From NCBI RefSeq assembly GCF_003402535.2, contig NZ_AP025171.1, forward strand, positions 1,612,001-1,676,000: a DNA stretch of 64,000 nt, written 5' to 3'. This document shows positions 61,801-64,000 of this stretch, in pieces. Position 1 is the first letter of the stretch; the number at the start of each line of letters is the position of its first letter. The DNA comes from Cupriavidus sp. P-10 (GTDB lineage Bacteria; Pseudomonadota; Gammaproteobacteria; Burkholderiales; Burkholderiaceae). Under the pieces are notes generated by a model, which had not been told where the DNA came from, made no database searches, and saw nothing but the letters and a program-made list of their open reading frames with translations. A program made the translations under genes and the position numbers.

Positions 61801-62668
61801 GCGGGTGCGCCCGTAGCCAGTGCTGCAATGGCGCATCGCAGGCGCCAGCGTGGCTGACCGCCAGCGCCAGCAACCTGCGCCCCGGCGCAGCCGCGGCTTG
61901 CGCCTTCTGCAGGAACGATGCCAATGCTTCATGGCCGGTGTCGCTGGCCGGGGCACCGGGCAGGCCGCCCTCCAGCATCGCCAGTGCCGTGACCAGCGAA
62001 ACAGCGAGACTGCGCCGATGGGCGGGCAGCGTGCGCATGTGGTTGCTGCCATGCGGTGGGAGCGGTCCAGCGGCATCGTTGTCTGCCTGGTCTGCCTGGT
62101 CTGCCTGGTCTGCCGTGTCGGCCACCGACAGCACCAGCGCGTAAGCAGGCGGCGCGGCGTAGAGCGCGATGATTTCTGGCGACGGGGCTTCCGGAGCAAA
62201 GGATGCCTCCGCTGCGCCACCAGACTCCTGCATCGGCATGCCGCCGGCCTGGCTACTGGCGCCCGGTCTTGCTCCGGCCGCGCGCCAGTGCCGCGAAACG
62301 CTCATCGCGCTCACGCCGAGTTCCGCGGCAAGGCTGCGGGTGCTCCAGCCACGCGAGACGCCCGTCATTTCGCAGCCGGTCAGCATGGCCAGGCGTTCCA
62401 CGTCCACCCGCACCGGCGGCGCGCCACGCGGCAGGTCGCGCAGGATGCCGCTCACGCCGGACATCGCATAGCGCTCACGCCAGCGTGCCACCTGGGCCCG
62501 GCTGATCCCAAGCTGCGGGGCGATCGCCTTGTTCTGTTCGCCACTGGCGGCGAGCAGGACAATGCGTGCGCGCTGTGCCAGGCGGGCGGGGGCGTCGGGG
62601 GCTCGGGTCATTGCCTCGAGCTCGGCGCGTTCGTGCTCAGTCAGGGAGATTCGGGGTGCAACACGCAT
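58802..62668 (-). CDS. Giant LuxR/MalT-type regulator with N-terminal domesticated IS630-like transposase
   Basis: A 1288-residue protein; ATG at 62668 follows AGAGGTTGCTT. Residues ~5-135 match the two HTH motifs of IS630 transposases (ARIVLLAASGEQNKAIAPQL, GISRAQVARWRERY; WSTRSLAAELGVSAMSVSRH). Residues ~160-350 follow the transposase core (IIALYAAPPAYALVLSV; WLRAHPRITVQLAHGPASWL), but the three DDE positions are Ala183, Ser272 and His307. Walker A QGQAGSGKTS is at 425-434 and Walker B within LVLMIDDLHHI, as in MalT-like STAND ATPases; helical repeats follow. Residues ~1218-1278 are the LuxR HTH (LSEREREILHLLAQAMSNKK). Probably regulates the downstream SDR-ACAD-MaoC-Bug operon. Confidence 0.85.
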   Translation of the reverse strand: MRVAPRISLTEHERAELEAMTRAPDAPARLAQRARIVLLAASGEQNKAIAPQLGISRAQVARWRERYAMSGVSGILRDLPRGAPPVRVDVERLAMLTGCEMTGVSRGWSTRSLAAELGVSAMSVSRHWRAAGARPGASSQAGGMPMQESGGAAEASFAPEAPSPEIIALYAAPPAYALVLSVADTADQADQADQADNDAAGPLPPHGSNHMRTLPAHRRSLAVSLVTALAMLEGGLPGAPASDTGHEALASFLQKAQAAAAPGRRLLALAVSHAGACDAPLQHWLRAHPRITVQLAHGPASWLRMVHRFVRDTQAERAGAFPAGIPELLAAVEAAMRAGTDAPFQWVRTTTGARHVPPAAEPARIQPATVPSPAGWQAPTAEARERTPIAGDRVLPPRGTRQLMPRDTLLKRLMEARRQRCVVIQGQAGSGKTSTLMAWRKAILPLGYDVCWLTLTAEDDEPVRFFDYLLASIAEVDPAAASEAARVVGADSSDTAVELWVITLVRALARRQRELVLMIDDLHHITDMRILQALQWLLDYAPAPLHLAFSSRSALELSMERLRLQGALAEFDMRDLRFTPDESERFLREQLGSIGSNDAATLHALTDGWVAGLQLFAIELRTRQGGRSPLARVGGTGAFSGYFEREVLVHLAPANLDMLASVAICQRFCAPLCAEIVGRPTAIAPIQSRLGQMVLDHLFVTAECGADHVTWYRVHPLLREALLERLPARGEAGQRALHQTAWRWFERHGHIEEAVFHAVKAGQVDAAASMVEGCAQALLTRGQLRQLAALMRLLPVELVQRRFGLHVVNAYMQLYSRDFDQLQRSLDQIESRSEQLDASERYALCLLRAGFALQLDNTDAAAAMLPRLLDAPADLDDFAWHARGNVLSWLLTARGEYDLARRVLEEAELRTGAHRSGQLGRCIHAISLAREGRIKQAGKIVREVMEEAERRGAAYQGLACMAAGLLADTLHESNEAEAACQLLEPRIDMLERVSLPEIVLRACRVLSNSHWLAGRQAQALAYLDRLENYAVRYGLDRLLAEALVLRLRRHLQQDEMERASVVLECVQGVAERYAGAGPERSGQIALAAARGGVEMALHTKDYANAIERIQLLLAGSEQAPGAAGLRLQLAIARLGLGEQQAARQDFLRAIRQGHRLELTRTLLDVLESAPDLLIRLGRDAAPDPVLAFYVERLHKMSSVATARQGQARGSEDAGPMAALSEREREILHLLAQAMSNKKIARVLNLSTETVKWHLKNVYAKLGVGGRGGAAARLRDLSGDSIQPTLRAA
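62082..62114 (-). repeat. 9-bp tandem repeat inside the LuxR-type regulator gene
   Basis: TCTGCCTGG three times (62082-62108) plus TCTGCC, giving the repeated residues ADQ/DQA on the minus strand. The unit is three codons, so copy-number change keeps the frame. It lies right after the position of the lost first catalytic Asp of the transposase-like domain. Confidence 0.8.
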
Positions 62669-62752
62669 AAGCAACCTCTGCGGATTGGCGGTGGCTAGCC
62701 TGCCAAGGGAATGCGCCGGCGGTTCGGATGCCCGCGCCGCCGGTACGACGTT

Positions 62753-63580
62753 TCAGCCCAGTGCGGCAATGGCCGCGGGCACCGGCTCCTGATAGAGCGC
62801 TTCAATCAGCGCCTTGCGGCGCTCACGCGTGACCACGCCTTTGGGCACGCCGGTGGACCCCGAGGTAAAGAAAATCCGCGCGATGTGTTCGGCGCGCACC
62901 GCGCCGTGCGCTGCCTCGATCCGCGCCAGGCGTTGCGGTGTCAGCTCGGTATCGAGCAGCGCGTCCCACCTCATATTCCCGTCGGCGGCTTCCTCCACGG
63001 CAATAGTCGCCTGCGCCGGCAGCGCCAGTGCCCGCAGCGCGCGGGCAAAGCCGGGCGCCGATTGCACGAACACCGCGGCCGGCGCCAGCAGCTTATGGAC
63101 ATCTTTCAGCCGCACGAAGTCCTGGCTCTGCAGCGAATAGGCGGCGGATACCGCGGCGCAGGGAATGCCCACGTATTCGGCGGCTGCCACCACCACGGCA
63201 TGCTCGATCGAATTGCCCGACAGGATCATCAGGGGCTGTTGGCGCGACGGGCCCATCTCAAGCAATCCGGCCGCCACCGCCAGCATCTGCCGGTGGAAGT
63301 CGCCCCAGCAAAGCGTGCGCCAGGCGCCGGCGCTGTCGCGCTGGGCCAGCGCGGTCTGCGTGGCGCGCTGCCGCGCCCAGCCCTTGACGAAGCCGCTGAA
63401 GCCCAGGTGCGGCGATGGCACCGGCGCCGTGCCGGCGCGCAGCAGCAGCGTGCCATCGGGGCGCACCTCGTGGATCGCCTGCGCGGTGCGCAGAGCGGCG
63501 TCGCGATACCGCGGCTGCATTCGTGCCATGTCGCTCGTCGACGAGGTGGCGTCAGTAGCGTGTGGCCGATGGTGCAACAT
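62753..63580 (-). pseudogene. Acyl-CoA ligase (feruloyl-CoA synthase-like) with large in-frame internal deletion
   Basis: A 275-residue frame. The N-terminal ~250 residues follow the AMP-forming ligase family (RPDGTLLLRAGTAPVPSPHL, MILSGNSIEHAVVVAAAEYV, AYSLQSQDFVRLKDVHKLLA) up to the ATP loop FFTSGSTGVPKGVV. They then jump to TRERRKALIEALYQEPVPAA, which resembles the extreme C-terminus of these ~600-residue enzymes. About 350 residues, including the AMP-binding core and lysine domain, are absent, with the join near base 62830. GGAGACGCAAGACA precedes the ATG. It cannot be a functional ligase. Confidence 0.7.
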
Positions 63581-63630
63581 TGTCTTGCGTCTCCTCTCTC
63601 TTGCGCCCCGGGGACCTGCCGCCGCCAGGG

Positions 63631-63665
63631 TCGATGTCGTTCAGTCGATGTCGTTCAGTCGATGG
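63631..63665. repeat. 14-bp tandem duplication over the Bug stop codon
   Basis: TCGATGTCGTTCAG at 63631-63644 and 63645-63658, followed by a partial TCGATGG. The Bug stop codon (63655-63657, minus strand) lies inside the second copy, so the duplication repeats the gene's last codons and stop. Confidence 0.8.
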
Positions 63666-64000
63666 TGGCGCCCGAGCGCTCGATGGTGGCCTTCCACTTG
63701 CTGCGCTCGGCCTGGATGAAACCGGCGAACGGCTGGCCGGCCAGCGGCAACGGCACCCCGCCCATCTTGTTCAGGGCCTCCACAGCGGCGGGATCCTTCA
63801 ACATGCGCCCGACCTCCGCCTGCCACCTGGCCACGATGGCGGCAGGCGTGCGCGCCGGGAAGAACAGGCCGATCCACGAAGTGGACTCCGCCGCCGGATA
63901 GCCGGCCTCGGCAATGGTTGGCACCTGCGGCAGCGCCGGCAGGCGCGTGGCGCCAGTGACGGCGAGCGCGCGCAGCTTGCCCGCCTGGATCTGCGCCAGG
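63655..64000 (-). CDS. Bug-family (TctC-like) binding protein, C-terminal part (cut by window end)
   Basis: The frame is open through base 64000, so the gene starts outside the window. The visible part reads LAQIQAGKLRALAVTGATRL, PALPQVPTIAEAGYPAAEST, SWIGLFFPARTPAAIVARW and ends SKWKATIERSGATID, the standard C-terminal third of Bug proteins. Upstream neighbour of the deleted acyl-CoA ligase on the same strand (74-base gap). Confidence 0.88.
   Translation of the reverse strand, partial: LAQIQAGKLRALAVTGATRLPALPQVPTIAEAGYPAAESTSWIGLFFPARTPAAIVARWQAEVGRMLKDPAAVEALNKMGGVPLPLAGQPFAGFIQAERSKWKATIERSGATID

Noticed and set aside
62269..62668. IS630-like sequence considered as an insertion that accidentally joined the regulator gene
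   Set aside because: No terminal inverted repeats or target duplication were seen at the edges, the frame is continuous through the ATPase and LuxR parts, and the DDE residues are all lost. Old domestication fits better than recent insertion.
1..64000. tRNA, rRNA, riboswitch or replication origin
   Set aside because: No cloverleaf-like, rRNA-like or clustered DnaA-box sequence was recognised on reading either strand; covariance-model scanning was not possible here.

Overview
The window is GC-rich DNA from a betaproteobacterium of the Burkholderiales, most likely a Cupriavidus/Ralstonia-type or Bordetella-related genome. The evidence is five Bug-type (tripartite tricarboxylate transporter) solute-binding proteins, each inside a CoA-linked catabolic gene set, many LysR regulators, a Burkholderiales-style trimeric porin, and a contact-dependent inhibition locus in the Burkholderia-like order cdiA - small genes - cdiB. 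The genus is an inference. No rRNA or tRNA gene and no CRISPR array was seen.

Layout. 1-7002: the 3' part of a CdiA/FhaB-type exoprotein gene, cut by the window edge and interrupted by one in-frame TAA, then two small low-GC membrane-protein genes and the TpsB/CdiB transporter. 7089-10124: a VOC protein, and an MFS pump divergent from a LysR regulator with a perfect 23-bp dyad between them. 10137-14780: a Bug / asparaginase / D-aminoacylase-like operon with its divergent LysR. 14822-18930: Bug / class III CoA-transferase / crotonase with a divergent LysR. 19230-28466: mixed genes, namely a cysteine-rich unknown, a Cys-less isochorismatase-fold hydrolase, a cyclase-ATPase-TPR giant followed by a pyruvyltransferase-like protein, an SDR/LysR pair and a RidA protein.

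28780-49249 is a catabolic island. IclR-1 - SDR - acyl-CoA dehydrogenase (ACAD) - MaoC - ADP-forming acyl-CoA ligase - citryl-CoA-lyase-like protein - IclR-2 - crotonase - Bug - AMACR-like racemase - LysR run on the plus strand. An eight-gene minus-strand beta-oxidation operon (CoA-transferase, four ACADs, thiolase, crotonase, SDR) lies beyond a decayed PAAR remnant. The crotonase-Bug-AMACR unit and the eight-gene operon share a 43-bp upstream element (38/43 identical), so they are probably co-regulated. The gene content suggests activation, dehydrogenation, hydration and retro-Claisen or thiolytic cleavage of branched or cyclic carboxylates; the substrate cannot be read from sequence.

49250-64000: a porin, a complete ISL3-family insertion sequence (1332 bp, 8-bp target duplication), a crotonase, an ACAD with a large in-frame internal deletion, a second minus-strand operon (SDR, two ACADs, MaoC, Bug), a giant LuxR/MalT-type regulator, an acyl-CoA ligase with a large in-frame internal deletion, and a Bug gene cut by the window edge.

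The most unusual item is the regulator at 58802-62668. Its first ~350 residues look like a complete IS630-type transposase (both helix-turn-helix motifs plus the RNase-H-like region) whose three DDE catalytic residues are all replaced, fused to a MalT-like ATPase, a helical-repeat region and a LuxR helix-turn-helix. It appears to be a domesticated transposase turned regulator.
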